A stretch of DNA of 64,000 nt from Hyphomicrobiaceae bacterium (GTDB lineage: Bacteria; Pseudomonadota; Alphaproteobacteria; Rhizobiales; Hyphomicrobiaceae), in the NCBI GenBank assembly GCA_030655135.1, contig JAURWC010000076.1, positions 62,001 to 126,000 of the forward strand, written 5' to 3'. Numbering within the stretch: the first letter of the stretch is position 1; each line of letters starts with the position of its first letter. The translations under genes and the position numbers were made by a program. The notes under the pieces are model-generated. The model saw only the letters and a list, made by a program, of their open reading frames with translations, had not been told where the DNA came from and made no database searches. This document shows, piece by piece, positions 8,348 through 17,278 of the stretch.

Positions 8348-9249
8348 GCAAACGGCTCGTCTGGAACCGCGACGGGCTGGACTGGCCCAATCGCGAGGCC
8401 AGCCGCTTCGTGACGGCGGGCGGGTTGACTTGGCATGTCCAGGTGATGGGCAACGGCCCCGTGATCTTGCTCATTCACGGAACTGGGGCCTCCACGCATT
8501 CCTGGCGCGACGTGCTCCCGCGGCTGGCTCTGACGCACACGGTGGTCGCGCCCGATCTTCCGGGACACGGCTTTACATCCAGCCCCGATGCAGCCGGATT
8601 TTCGCTGCCCGGCATGGCGAGGGGTTTAAGTGCTCTCATGACCGAACTGGATCTTCGTCCCGAGGTTGCCGTGGGCCATTCGGCCGGTGCGGCAATTCTC
8701 ATTCGCGCTGCACTCGACCGCCGCATTTCACCGTCGGCGATCATCAGCCTGAATGGGGCGTTGCTGCCGTTCGGCAGCGTGTTCGGGATGTTCTTTTCCC
8801 CCGTGGCAAAGCTGCTGGTCAGCGCACCTACCGTGCCGAGCCTCCTATCGTGGCGGGCGGAAAAGATCGATCGAGTCGAACGCATTCTGCGCGGCACGGG
8901 CTCCAGAATAGACGCGATTGGGCTGGATCTTTACGCGCGGCTGTTTCGCAATCCGGGACATGTCGCGGCCGCCCTGGGCATGATGGCCAACTGGGACCTC
9001 CGATCGCTGACTTATGACCTGCCGCGGTTGCGCATCCCGCTCTTCCTGATCGCCGGAGGCGAAGATACCGCCATTCCTCCGCAGCAAACTTTTAGGGTGC
9101 GAGACATGCTGCCGTCCGCGACGACCACCTATTTGCGAGGCCTGGGCCATCTGGCACATGAGGAAGATCCCGAGACGGTGAGCGGCTACATCGAGCGCGT
9201 TGCGGCGCGGCAAGGCGTGCCTGCGCGCAAAAGTGCGGTGGCCAGCTGA
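8344..9249 (+). CDS. bchO: Alpha/beta-hydrolase BchO
   Basis: Alpha/beta-hydrolase of 301 residues, linked by position to Mg chelatase in nearly all purple-bacterial bchIDO operons. Visible features are the HGTGASTHSW oxyanion region, the nucleophile elbow GHSAGAA, the acid-bearing GGEDTAIPP loop and the late His in LGHLAHEE. The GTG start overlaps the bchD stop. The family is thought to act around protoporphyrin metallation, but no reaction is proved. A second, membrane-anchored hydrolase lies at 40318. Confidence 0.93.
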   Translation: MSKRLVWNRDGLDWPNREASRFVTAGGLTWHVQVMGNGPVILLIHGTGASTHSWRDVLPRLALTHTVVAPDLPGHGFTSSPDAAGFSLPGMARGLSALMTELDLRPEVAVGHSAGAAILIRAALDRRISPSAIISLNGALLPFGSVFGMFFSPVAKLLVSAPTVPSLLSWRAEKIDRVERILRGTGSRIDAIGLDLYARLFRNPGHVAAALGMMANWDLRSLTYDLPRLRIPLFLIAGGEDTAIPPQQTFRVRDMLPSATTTYLRGLGHLAHEEDPETVSGYIERVAARQGVPARKSAVAS

Positions 9250-9257
9250 AAGCACTT

Positions 9258-9276
9258 GCGTCACTTTGGCTGACGC
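9258..9276. promoter_or_regulatory. GCGTCA-N7-TGACGC inverted repeat upstream of crtI
   Basis: A perfect 6-bp inverted repeat that starts 8 bp after the bchO stop and ends 7 bp before the PpsR-type palindrome at 9284. Its odd spacing differs from TGT-N12-ACA. It may be an accessory operator or a weak hairpin after bchO. Confidence 0.35.
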
Positions 9277-9283
9277 TATTTAA

Positions 9284-9301
9284 TGTCCAGTTATGTTGAC
9301 A
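9284..9301. promoter_or_regulatory. PpsR/CrtJ-type operator at crtI
   Basis: TGTCCAGTTATGTTGACA fits the PpsR/CrtJ pattern TGT-N12-ACA exactly, with the strong TGACA half. It covers the first possible crtI ATG (9293), which favours the ATG at 9311 as the true start. PpsR is encoded at 22092-23522 of the same cluster, so aerobic or light repression of crtIB is the likely role. Confidence 0.75.
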
Positions 9302-9310
9302 CTTTCACCG

Positions 9311-10825
9311 ATGCAACGGCCGGACAGCGGTGTAACCCCGCAACGTCCGCATGCTATCGTCATCGGCAGCGGGTTCGGTGGCCTGGCTGCTGCGATCCGC
9401 CTCGGCGCGCGGGGCTGGCGTGTCACGATCCTGGAAAAGAACGACAGGCCTGGCGGCCGCGCCAGTGTGTTCCGGCAGGACGGCTTCACGTTCGATGCCG
9501 GCCCGACGATCGTAACCGCGCCGTTTTTGTTCGAAGACCTCTGGCACCTGTGCGGACGAGAGCTGGTGCAGGATATCGACCTTCGCGCCTTGGACCCGTT
9601 CTATCGCGTGCGCTTCGACGACGGCGAGATATTCAATTGTTCGGGAGATGCCGAAGCGATGCGCGCGCAAGTGGCGCGGCTGTCACCGGGAGACGTCGCC
9701 GGCTATCAGCAGTTCATGCGGCTGGCCGAGGACATCTATCGTGTGGGGTTCGAGCAGCTGGGCCACGTCCCGTTCTCGTCGTGGACGGACATGGCGCGCG
9801 TTCTGCCAGACCTCGTGCGGCTGAAAAGCTATCGCAGCATTCATGGCCTGGTGGCATCGTACGTGCGCGATCCGCGCATCCGGTTCGTGCTGAGTTTCCA
9901 TTCGCTGTTCGTCGGCGGCAATCCGTTCAACGTGACGTCGATCTACGGGTTGATCGCGTTTCTGGAACGCCGCTGGGGCGTGCATTTTCCCATGGGCGGC
10001 ATGGGAGCGCTCGTCGACGGCCTGGTGAAACTTGCCAGCCAGCAGGGCGCAACGATTTCGTATGGGGCCGAGGTTCGCCAGATCATCGTTCGCGACGGCA
10101 CCGCGACGGGCGTGCTGCTCGCGGATGGCCGGACGATTGACGCCGACATCGTCGTGTCGAACGCAGACTCGGCCTGGACCTACCGGCACCTCGTGCCCGC
10201 CAGCGCGCGGCGGCGGTGGACCGATCGCAAGATCGAACGGGCGCGCTATTCCATGGGGCTCTTCGTCTGGTACTTCGGCACCTCGCGCCGCTACCCGGAT
10301 TGCCCGCATCATTCGATCCTGCTGGGACCGCGTTATCGCGACCTGCTGCACGACGTGTTCGAACGCAAGCACCTGGCGCCGGATATGAGCCTCTACCTGC
10401 ACCGGCCGACGGCGACGGACCCGTCGCTTGCTCCGGACGGCTGCGACGGCTTCTACGTGCTGTCTCCGGTGCCACATCTCGACAGCGGCACGGACTGGGC
10501 AACGATGGCCGAGCCTTACCGGGCGGCGATTGCAAAGGTGCTGGATGCCGTAGCGCTGCCGGGCTTCGAGCAGCACGTGGTGACGTCTCGCGTGATGACG
10601 CCGCAGCACTTCCAAGACGATCTGCTGTCGTTCAAAGGCGCGGGCTTCGGCCTGGAGCCAGTGCTGACGCAGAGCGCCTGGTTCCGCCCGCACAACCGCA
10701 GCGAAGATATTGCCAATCTCTATCTCGTCGGCGCCGGCACCCATCCGGGTGCGGGCGTGCCTGGCGTTCTCTCTTCAGCCCGCATTCTGGATACGGTCGT
10801 GCCCCATGCAGCTGCATTTGCTTGA
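9311..10825 (+). CDS. crtI: Phytoene desaturase CrtI
   Basis: FAD-dependent desaturase that converts phytoene to neurosporene or lycopene. The FAD dinucleotide fold IVIGSGFGGLAAAIRL stands at the N-terminus, followed by the GGRAS region. The C-terminal signature is LYLVGAGTHPGAGVPGVL, the same fold as in CrtD at the left edge. I chose ATG 9311 rather than ATG 9293 (six residues longer) because 9293 lies within the PpsR palindrome; neither has a clear Shine-Dalgarno. The 3' end overlaps crtB by 20 bp, as in the usual crtIB pair. Confidence 0.95.
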   Translation: MQRPDSGVTPQRPHAIVIGSGFGGLAAAIRLGARGWRVTILEKNDRPGGRASVFRQDGFTFDAGPTIVTAPFLFEDLWHLCGRELVQDIDLRALDPFYRVRFDDGEIFNCSGDAEAMRAQVARLSPGDVAGYQQFMRLAEDIYRVGFEQLGHVPFSSWTDMARVLPDLVRLKSYRSIHGLVASYVRDPRIRFVLSFHSLFVGGNPFNVTSIYGLIAFLERRWGVHFPMGGMGALVDGLVKLASQQGATISYGAEVRQIIVRDGTATGVLLADGRTIDADIVVSNADSAWTYRHLVPASARRRWTDRKIERARYSMGLFVWYFGTSRRYPDCPHHSILLGPRYRDLLHDVFERKHLAPDMSLYLHRPTATDPSLAPDGCDGFYVLSPVPHLDSGTDWATMAEPYRAAIAKVLDAVALPGFEQHVVTSRVMTPQHFQDDLLSFKGAGFGLEPVLTQSAWFRPHNRSEDIANLYLVGAGTHPGAGVPGVLSSARILDTVVPHAAAFA

Positions 10826-11903
10826 AACCGCCCCCGTCGTCGATCGCAGCGACATCGCGCACTGCCGCGCGCTGTTGCGCCACGGGTCCAAGACGTTCTA
10901 CGCCGCATCGTTCCTACTGCCGCGGTGGCTGCGCGAGCCAGCTTCCGCACTCTACGCGTTCTGCCGGCAGGCCGACGACTGCGTCGACGTCGATGGCGGC
11001 CGCCTGCAGGCCATCGGGGAGCTGCGGCGGCGCTTGGATCGCGCCTACCATGGCCGGCCGGCCACCAATGCGGTCGACCGCGCTTTTGCAGCTACGGTGC
11101 GCTCGTTCGCCGTCCCGCGCGATCTTCCCGAGGCGTTGCTGGCCGGTCTGGAGTGGGATGCGGCCGGCCGGCGCTACGAGGATCTCGCGGAGCTGAATGC
11201 CTATGCCGCGCGCGTTGCCGGCACGGTGGGCGCGATGATGGCGGTGTTGATGGGCGTGCGTTCGCCGCAGCTGGTTGCACGTGCCTGCGATCTCGGCATC
11301 GCCATGCAGCTGACCAATATCGCGCGCGATGTCGGCGAGGATGCCCGGCTAGGACGGATCTACCTGCCGCTGACCTGGATGCGCGATGCAGGCATCGATC
11401 CCGACGCGTGGCTGGCCAACCCAGCGTTCACGCCTGCGCTCGGCTCCGTTATCGCCCGCCTGCTCGATGCAGCCGACGACTATTACGCGCGCGCGGATGC
11501 CGGCATTGCCCGGCTTCCCGCCTCGTGCCGTCCTGGCATTCGCGCCGCGCGTACCCTTTATGCGGAGATCGGCCATCAGCTGCGGCGCGACAACTACGAC
11601 TCCGTTACGTCGCGCACAGTGGTTTCGATGCAGCGCAAGTTGCAGCTGCTGGCGCGCGCCGCCGGGTTGCCCGGCGCGAAGCGCGGCGAGCACGACGCGC
11701 CCTGCATCGCGCAAGCGCAATTCCTGGTCGACAGCATCGAGCCCAGTCCGGCCAATCAAGACTCCGCCGATGCCACCTTGCGCTGGTGGGATCTACCAGG
11801 ACATGCCGTTTGGGTCATCGATTTGTTCGAGCGGCTGGAGCAGCGCGACCGCGGCGCATACGAAACTAACTCATCCCCAGGTGCAACCGCGCAGCTCACG
11901 TAA
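10806..11903 (+). CDS. crtB: Phytoene synthase CrtB
   Basis: Condenses two geranylgeranyl diphosphates to phytoene, the first committed carotenoid step. Both Asp-rich motifs of the squalene/phytoene synthase family are visible: [10 protein letters not shown] and [18 protein letters not shown]. The [10 protein letters not shown] segment between them is also typical. The start is the ATG at 10806 inside the end of crtI; the longer open frame upstream is a crtI shadow. The protein is about 365 residues. It is followed after 22 bp by dxs, so crtIB-dxs form one unit. Confidence 0.95.
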   Translation: MQLHLLETAPVVDRSDIAHCRALLRHGSKTFYAASFLLPRWLREPASALYAFCRQADDCVDVDGGRLQAIGELRRRLDRAYHGRPATNAVDRAFAATVRSFAVPRDLPEALLAGLEWDAAGRRYEDLAELNAYAARVAGTVGAMMAVLMGVRSPQLVARACDLGIAMQLTNIARDVGEDARLGRIYLPLTWMRDAGIDPDAWLANPAFTPALGSVIARLLDAADDYYARADAGIARLPASCRPGIRAARTLYAEIGHQLRRDNYDSVTSRTVVSMQRKLQLLARAAGLPGAKRGEHDAPCIAQAQFLVDSIEPSPANQDSADATLRWWDLPGHAVWVIDLFERLEQRDRGAYETNSSPGATAQLT

Positions 11904-11925
11904 TGCGCAAGCCAAAGGTGCCGGC

Positions 11926-13869
11926 ATGAAACCGATCGACACGACGACCATTGCCAGCCGCACGCCGCTTCTGGATCTGGCGGCCACGCCGCGCGACTTG
12001 CGCAAACTCGACGAAGCGCAGCTGCCGCAGCTGGCCCAAGAATTGCGCGACGAAACGATCAATGCGGTTTCCGTAACGGGTGGTCACTTGGGCGCGGGCC
12101 TTGGCGTCGTTGAGCTGACCGTGGCGTTGCATTGGGTGTTCGACACGCCGACTGACAAGGTGATCTGGGATGTCGGCCACCAGGCCTACCCGCACAAGAT
12201 TTTGACGGGGCGCCGCGACCGCATTCGCACGCTGCGGCAGGGCGGCGGCCTCTCCGGCTTCACAAAGCGCGCGGAAAGCGAATACGATCCGTTCGGAGCC
12301 GCGCACTCCTCGACGTCGATATCCGCGGGCCTTGGCATGTGTGCTGCGCGCGATTTCAAGGGCGAGAACAACAATGTCATCGCCGTCATCGGCGATGGCG
12401 CCATGAGCGCGGGCATGGCCTATGAGGCCATGAATAATGCCGGCGCCAACGATGCACGCCTGATCGTCATCCTCAACGACAACAACATGTCGATTGCGCC
12501 ACCGACTGGCTCGATGTCGCGATATCTTTCGCGCGCCACTTCGAGCGCGACGTATCTGCACCTGCGTGACATCGCCAAGCAGTTCGCCCGGAAGCTGCCG
12601 AAGCAGTGGGAGCGGCGGGCGGCGCGGATGGAAGAGCTGTCGCGAACCTACTGGTCCGGCGGCGCGCTGTTTGAGGAACTGGGCTTCTACTATGTCGGGC
12701 CGATCGACGGGCACGACCTGACGCAGCTGTTGCCCGTGCTTAAGAACGCGCGCGATGCCAAGCAGGGCCCGATCCTCATTCACGTCGTGACGCAGAAAGG
12801 CAAGGGCTACAAGCCCGCCGAGGACTCACGCGACAAGTATCATGGCGTCGTGAAGTTCAACGTGATCACGGGCGCGCAGGACAAGCCGAAACCAAAGGCA
12901 CCCTCGTACACGCGCGTGTTCGGCGACAGCCTTGTGGCGGAAGCGCGCAAGGATGCGCGCATCGTCGGCATTACGGCGGCAATGCCGGAAGGGACTGGCA
13001 TCGATATTCTCGCCAACGCGTATCCCGAGCGCGTCTTCGATGTCGGCATCGCCGAGCAGCACGCTGTGACGTTTGCGGCGGGGATGGCGGCGGACGGCAT
13101 GAAGCCGTTCGCAGCGATCTACTCGACTTTCCTGCAGCGCGCCTACGACCAAGTCGTGCATGACGTCGCAATCCAGAAGCTGCCCGTGCGCTTTGCGATC
13201 GATCGCGCAGGGCTCGTCGGTGCGGACGGCCCGACGCACGCCGGATCGTTCGACGTGGCCTACCTCGGTTGCCTGCCTGGCTTCGTAGTGATGGCCGCGG
13301 CCGACGAGGCGGAGCTGCGCCACATGGTTGCAACGGCCGCCGCCTACGACGATGGGCCGTCGGCCGTGCGCTATCCGCGCGGCGAGGGCACCGGCGTGGC
13401 GCTGCCGGCCGAAGGTGTACCGCTGGCCATTGGCAAGGGGCGCGTGCTGCGTGAGGGCACGACGGTTGCGCTGTTGTCGTTGGGAACGCGGCTGCAGGAC
13501 TGCCTGGCGGCGGCCGACCAGCTCGCGGCGCTCGGTCTGTCGGCAACGGTTGCGGATGCGCGGTTCGCCAAGCCGTTCGACAAGGATCTTCTGCGCCAGC
13601 TGGCACGGCATCACGAGTTGATCGTGACAGTGGAAGAAGGATCGATCGGCGGCTTTGGATCACACGTCATGCAGTTCCTCAGCGCCGAAGGCGCGCTTGA
13701 TGGCGCGGTGCGCATGCGTTCGCTGGTGTTGCCGGACGTCTTTATCGACCACGACAAACCGGAGGCGATGCTTGCCCAAGCGGGGCTCGACGCCCACGGC
13801 ATTGTCGCCTCCGTCATGGCTGCATTGCGGCGCGATGTAGTGCCAATCGTCTCCGGGCTGCACGCTTGA
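11926..13869 (+). CDS. dxs: 1-deoxy-D-xylulose-5-phosphate synthase Dxs
   Basis: TPP-dependent first and usually rate-controlling enzyme of the MEP pathway. It has 647 residues. Visible are [10 protein letters not shown], the TPP/Mg motif [18 protein letters not shown], the pyrimidine-domain [12 protein letters not shown] and a C-terminal transketolase domain with [12 protein letters not shown]. The start is ATG 11926; the frame stays open far upstream only as a crtB shadow. PGC-borne dxs is known from other phototrophs and usually duplicates a housekeeping copy; whether this genome has a second dxs cannot be seen here. Confidence 0.96.
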   Translation: MKPIDTTTIASRTPLLDLAATPRDLRKLDEAQLPQLAQELRDETINAVSVTGGHLGAGLGVVELTVALHWVFDTPTDKVIWDVGHQAYPHKILTGRRDRIRTLRQGGGLSGFTKRAESEYDPFGAAHSSTSISAGLGMCAARDFKGENNNVIAVIGDGAMSAGMAYEAMNNAGANDARLIVILNDNNMSIAPPTGSMSRYLSRATSSATYLHLRDIAKQFARKLPKQWERRAARMEELSRTYWSGGALFEELGFYYVGPIDGHDLTQLLPVLKNARDAKQGPILIHVVTQKGKGYKPAEDSRDKYHGVVKFNVITGAQDKPKPKAPSYTRVFGDSLVAEARKDARIVGITAAMPEGTGIDILANAYPERVFDVGIAEQHAVTFAAGMAADGMKPFAAIYSTFLQRAYDQVVHDVAIQKLPVRFAIDRAGLVGADGPTHAGSFDVAYLGCLPGFVVMAAADEAELRHMVATAAAYDDGPSAVRYPRGEGTGVALPAEGVPLAIGKGRVLREGTTVALLSLGTRLQDCLAAADQLAALGLSATVADARFAKPFDKDLLRQLARHHELIVTVEEGSIGGFGSHVMQFLSAEGALDGAVRMRSLVLPDVFIDHDKPEAMLAQAGLDAHGIVASVMAALRRDVVPIVSGLHA

Positions 13870-13878
13870 GACGGCGAC

Positions 13879-14022
13879 GTGTCGCCGGGTACAGGATATA
13901 TAGAACTGATCCTTGTTTTCGGCGTCGCGCTTGCCCTTGGCCTTTGGGAATTGTGGCGCATTCGCCGCGACATACGCCAGACGCGCGCTCGAAAGCACGA
14001 CGAGCGGGGGAACGGCGCTTAG
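13879..14022 (+). CDS. Small single-span membrane protein (47 aa)
   Basis: A short frame from GTG 13879 to TAG 14022, 9 bp after dxs. It has one hydrophobic span (IELILVFGVALALGLWELW) followed by a strongly basic tail (RIRRDIRQTRARK), so the tail should be cytoplasmic. The next gene repeats the same design (IELWIVLAFAAAWGVLEW, then basic), so this is probably real and not chance. Function unknown; it could assist a membrane complex. Confidence 0.6.
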   Translation: MSPGTGYIELILVFGVALALGLWELWRIRRDIRQTRARKHDERGNGA

Positions 14023-14053
14023 GCCTAAGGCGAGCATCCAGGCAGGACCGCCA

Positions 14054-14263
14054 ATGTCATTTGATCCTTTTGCGCTTATCGAGCTTTGGATCGTTCTCGC
14101 ATTCGCTGCAGCCTGGGGTGTTCTGGAATGGCAGGGGCGGCGCCTCGACAGGCTGCGCGAGGCCCGCGAACGTGCCGCAGACGACAAAACTCCTCAAACT
14201 GCGACCACACACTCCATCCAAGAAACACACGATTCCCACGGCGCAAGGCCGCCACCGGGTTGA
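14054..14263 (+). CDS. Small single-span membrane protein (69 aa), paralogue-like to the preceding one
   Basis: Starts at ATG 14054. One N-terminal hydrophobic span with IELW at its start and VLEW at its end, then a charged coiled segment (RRLDRLREARERAADD) and a His/Pro-rich tail. The layout IEL-span-W-E-x-x-basic matches the 47-residue protein just upstream, which suggests a tandem duplication. Its place between dxs and the pseudoazurin gene suggests expression with the PGC. No family function is known to me. Confidence 0.6.
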   Translation: MSFDPFALIELWIVLAFAAAWGVLEWQGRRLDRLREARERAADDKTPQTATTHSIQETHDSHGARPPPG

Positions 14264-14356
14264 CGTGGCATCAGCAACGGTCGAGGGTCACGGAAATCGC
14301 CGCAATGGGAAGAGGGCGGACATTCGGCCTGGTTGGCTTCACCTGGGAGATTGAAC

Positions 14357-14839
14357 ATGACTGCTTCCACCGCAAATCTTTGGGCCGTCGCTGGTCTCGT
14401 GTACGCACTTGCCGGAGCTGCGCTGCTCGCACTGTCCGTCTTCGCCGCACCCCAGCCGGCGCATAATGCCCCAAGCCGCGACATGCGCCGCTCGATCGAA
14501 CAATGGCTTGATGCGCGGATTGGCGCAGCGCTCATCGTGGCGGGATTTTTCCTGCAGGCGACCGGCTCCATCGGAACGGCGACGCTGAACACGCCGGCAA
14601 TCTTCGTGCTGCTGGGGTTGGCGTTGGCCGCAGCATATTATGGCTTGACCAAGGATTTGATCGTCGAGAAGTTGGCTGACGCCTCGCCGCATGCCTCGCC
14701 AGCGTATGATGTCGCTGTGGTGGAGCACCCTGAGCCGGTCATCGCGCCGGTGGTTCTTGTCCCTGTTTCCGAACCTACAGCAGCGGCGGTAGAAGCCGAG
14801 CAGGTGATCATCGACCTTCGCCGCGAAAGCACTGGCTGA
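14357..14839 (+). CDS. Membrane protein of unknown function (160 aa)
   Basis: ATG 14357 is preceded by GGAG at a suitable distance, so it is preferred over the upstream in-frame start at 14333. Three hydrophobic stretches are visible: residues ~7-31 (LWAVAGLVYALAGAALLALS), ~55-72 and ~80-98. A Val/Pro/Glu-rich soluble tail follows. I do not recognise the family. It is the last of three plus-strand membrane proteins after dxs and converges on the pseudoazurin gene. Confidence 0.65.
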   Translation: MTASTANLWAVAGLVYALAGAALLALSVFAAPQPAHNAPSRDMRRSIEQWLDARIGAALIVAGFFLQATGSIGTATLNTPAIFVLLGLALAAAYYGLTKDLIVEKLADASPHASPAYDVAVVEHPEPVIAPVVLVPVSEPTAAAVEAEQVIIDLRRESTG

Positions 14840-14873
14840 AGCGACGGCCTGTACACCTACCCGGCTACCCTAG

Positions 14874-15314
14874 TTACTTCACTTCGGCGAACAGCTCCGT
14901 AAAGCGCTTGCCGGCTGCGCCGGGTGCTTTGAAGGCCTTTGCCTTGTCGAGGTTCGTCGGCTTGCCGACTTCGATGAGGGCTACCATGCCCATCAGGTAG
15001 TGCGGCGTGCACTTGACGCCGTACACGCCTTCCTTGTCGACGGTCATCGTAACGTCCTGGCTAATGGCACCTTTGACCGGCTTGGCGCCTTCAGGCCACA
15101 TGTCCGGTATCGACTCGACGCTGTGACCTTTGTCGGTCGAGACGAATTTGATGGTATCGCCCGGAGCGGCCATCGTGAACGCAGGCTCAAACTGCATTTG
15201 CTTGTTGCCGGACTTGTTCAGCATTTTGATGACGTGCTCGGCTGCTTGTGCGGGAGCCATCGACATCAGGCTTAAAACGGCCGCCGTGATTGCGATCTTT
15301 GTAAAGCTGGGCAT
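14874..15314 (-). CDS. Pseudoazurin-type blue copper protein
   Basis: Periplasmic cupredoxin of 146 residues. The signal peptide MPSFTKIAITAAVLSLMSMA ends at AQA-AEH. The type-1 copper ligands are visible: His in DKGHSVESI, then Cys, His and Met in KCTPHYLMGM (spacing C-x2-H-x4-M), as in pseudoazurins. The start is ATG 15314, with a strong AGGAGG just upstream on the minus strand. The protein could carry electrons to a terminal or nitrogen-oxide reductase, or to the photosynthetic chain; the PGC position makes the last attractive but unproven. Confidence 0.9.
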   Translation of the reverse strand: MPSFTKIAITAAVLSLMSMAPAQAAEHVIKMLNKSGNKQMQFEPAFTMAAPGDTIKFVSTDKGHSVESIPDMWPEGAKPVKGAISQDVTMTVDKEGVYGVKCTPHYLMGMVALIEVGKPTNLDKAKAFKAPGAAGKRFTELFAEVK

Positions 15315-15507
15315 CGTGTCCTCCTGGGTTGTCTTCTTTGCCGTTTGGCGGCTGGCCAGCGCCGTGCTGAAAACTGCTGCTGCAGTAACGAGTTCCACGG
15401 AGGCCGTGCCGGCCGCTGCTTGGCGAACTGGTGTCTCGCTTCATGCGAACACGCGGTCGCGCATGAACGCGATCGCCGACTGGTACGTTGCCGGGGAGCA
15501 TTCGGTT

Positions 15508-15957
15508 CTAGGCGTTCGTATTCACCAGATGTGTGACCTTCTTGGTCGAGTGGCGAATGTCGTCGAGCCGCTGGATGAGGATGTCTCGCATGCCAATCAC
15601 GCCCAACAGCGTCTTGCCATCGGTGACTGGTAAGTGGCGAATCCGGTTCTCGCGAAGCACTTTCGCGGCGTCCGATATTTTGTCAGTTGGCGCGCAGCTG
15701 ATCACCGTCTTGGTCATCAAGGCTGACACCGGCATGCTGTGGAGCTCCCCGAGATGCGTCGCAAGCGCATAGGCGACATCGCGTTCGGAGATGATGCCGT
15801 CGACAGAGCGGCCGTCAGCACTAACGATCAAGGCGCCAACCTGCTCGTCGCGCAGTCTGCGAGACAGCGTCGCGATTGTGTCGGTCGGTTGGATGGTGCT
15901 CACACTGTCGCCCTTCTGTTCCAGGACGTCGGCGACCTTCGATGATGCCTTTTTCAT
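15508..15957 (-). CDS. Tandem CBS-domain protein A
   Basis: A 149-residue protein made of two CBS domains (a Bateman module), with VGALIVSADGRSVDGIISERDVAYAL and the IRHLPVTDGKTLLGVIGMRDIL segment. Such stand-alone CBS pairs bind adenosine nucleotides and act as energy sensors or regulators of partner proteins. An SD-like AGGAAA precedes the ATG. It is a close relative of the next gene (15991-16425), so the pair looks like a tandem duplication. Partner unknown. Confidence 0.88.
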   Translation of the reverse strand: MKKASSKVADVLEQKGDSVSTIQPTDTIATLSRRLRDEQVGALIVSADGRSVDGIISERDVAYALATHLGELHSMPVSALMTKTVISCAPTDKISDAAKVLRENRIRHLPVTDGKTLLGVIGMRDILIQRLDDIRHSTKKVTHLVNTNA

Positions 15958-15990
15958 GATGACGTTTCCTGTTGTTATTATTGTTCCGCC

Positions 15991-16425
15991 TCAGCGCGCT
16001 GCAATCACGGCGTCACGCAGGACGTTGGCCTCCAGCTGCACCTCTTCGAGGCGGTGTTTCAGCACGTCGCCTGATGTGACGATGCCGGCCAGCCTGTCGT
16101 TGTCGACAATGGGTAAGTGGCGGATGCGGCGTTGCGTCATCACGCGCATCACCTGGACGATCGACTCGCGCGGGCCGCTGGTGATGACGGCCTTTGTCAT
16201 CAGATCGCGAACGGGCACGGCGTGCAGACCCGGCCCGTGCTTGGCCAAGCCGTAGGCGATGTCGCGTTCCGAGATGATGCCGTCGAGGGAACGTCCGTTG
16301 TCGCTTACCACTAGCGCACCCACGCGCTCCGCGCTTAGGCGTTGGGCACAGACCATCGCGCTGTCGTCAGAGCGGATCATTTTCACTGATGCGCCCTTGC
16401 TCTTGAGAATGTCAGAAACCAGCAT
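15991..16425 (-). CDS. Tandem CBS-domain protein B
   Basis: 144 residues, two CBS domains with the same architecture as the neighbour 34 bp downstream: VGALVVSDNGRSLDGIISERDIAYGL, then RRIRHLPIVDNDRLAGIVTSGDVL. It starts 11 bp after the end of the HAD-like gene, so HAD-CBS-CBS-pseudoazurin may be one minus-strand transcription unit. A nucleotide-sensing role is inferred from the family only. Confidence 0.88.
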   Translation of the reverse strand: MLVSDILKSKGASVKMIRSDDSAMVCAQRLSAERVGALVVSDNGRSLDGIISERDIAYGLAKHGPGLHAVPVRDLMTKAVITSGPRESIVQVMRVMTQRRIRHLPIVDNDRLAGIVTSGDVLKHRLEEVQLEANVLRDAVIAAR

Positions 16426-16435
16426 GGCGTTTTCC

Positions 16436-17092
16436 TTATGCGATCATGGCCATTGAGAGGAGGCGAGATGCGGTGGCAGTCGCCTTGGCGCGGGCGTGAA
16501 CGTCTTCAAGCAATGTGATGACTGCCGTGTCATGCGCCACACCGGAACTGGGGGAAATTGCCAGCTTGTCCAACGCCACGATGCCGGCATTCGCAGCTGC
16601 GTCGAACCCTTCAGCGAGGCATTCGATCGTGATGCAGGCTGTGGCAGGCATCGTCAGTGCAGCCAAGGCGCCGTTATGAGTCTCGGCAGCAGCGATGTCG
16701 AGGCGCACTTCCGGCATGGCTTGGCCCGGCGGCACGATGGCGCAGAGGCGCAACCCCGTCGCGCGGGCAGCTTCGGCGATAGCGATCATGTCCTTGTCGG
16801 CAGATGCCGTTCCGGCGGCCAAGTCCCGGCATACCGCCGCGTGACGCCGCCTGACTGCTGCCAGGAGATGCTGCAAATCCTCACTGTTGCGCCAGCGGGG
16901 GCGCTCCGTCCGAATGAACACGTCGAGCACGTCACTGCCGCCCGACAGCCGGTGAAGCCGCGCATACGACGCGGCATCCCATTGCCACGGCAGGCCGGCC
17001 TCGTGGAAGACACGATTGAAGGCATCACGCTCGACGTCGCGCCGATCGACCAGCGTTTCCATGCCGAACAGTATCGCTTGAAGTCTCATCAC
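16436..17092 (-). CDS. HAD-superfamily-like protein with degenerate catalytic motif
   Basis: A 218-residue protein with the outline of a CbbY/beta-phosphoglucomutase-type HAD phosphatase: an N-terminal motif followed by a helical cap and a Rossmann core. The expected catalytic DxDGT reads LFGMETLVD, so both nucleophile and acid Asp are replaced (Gly and Glu), and later motifs are hard to find. It is probably catalytically inactive or changed in chemistry. CbbY-like proteins often lie near Calvin-cycle genes, and the divergent neighbour is a CbbR-like regulator; that link is suggestive only. Confidence 0.6.
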   Translation of the reverse strand: MMRLQAILFGMETLVDRRDVERDAFNRVFHEAGLPWQWDAASYARLHRLSGGSDVLDVFIRTERPRWRNSEDLQHLLAAVRRRHAAVCRDLAAGTASADKDMIAIAEAARATGLRLCAIVPPGQAMPEVRLDIAAAETHNGALAALTMPATACITIECLAEGFDAAANAGIVALDKLAISPSSGVAHDTAVITLLEDVHARAKATATASRLLSMAMIA

Positions 17093-17222
17093 GCGCCCTC
17101 TGGTTCAGGTGCATCACGATGCGGACAGCGATGAGGCCACCGTACTCCCATCGAATTTCACGCGGAGCACTCTTCATCGGCCTTGCGTTGCTGACAGGAG
17201 GTCTAAACGAAGGTACGCTCCT

Positions 17223-17246
17223 AACCGTCAATCTGACCTGACGGTT
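17223..17246. promoter_or_regulatory. Perfect inverted repeat in the promoter of the LysR gene
   Basis: AACCGTCA and TGACGGTT form an 8-bp perfect inverted repeat with an 8-nt spacer, 32 bp before the LysR ATG at 17279 and in the divergent gap with the HAD gene. The size and place suit a LysR-type autoregulatory operator. Confidence 0.55.
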
Positions 17247-17278
17247 GCAGCCCACCAAATCGCTTTAGCTTTGCCTCC

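Noticed and set aside
11386-11925. N-terminal extension of dxs
   Set aside because: The extension is the shadow frame of crtB; Dxs homology starts at ATG 11926.
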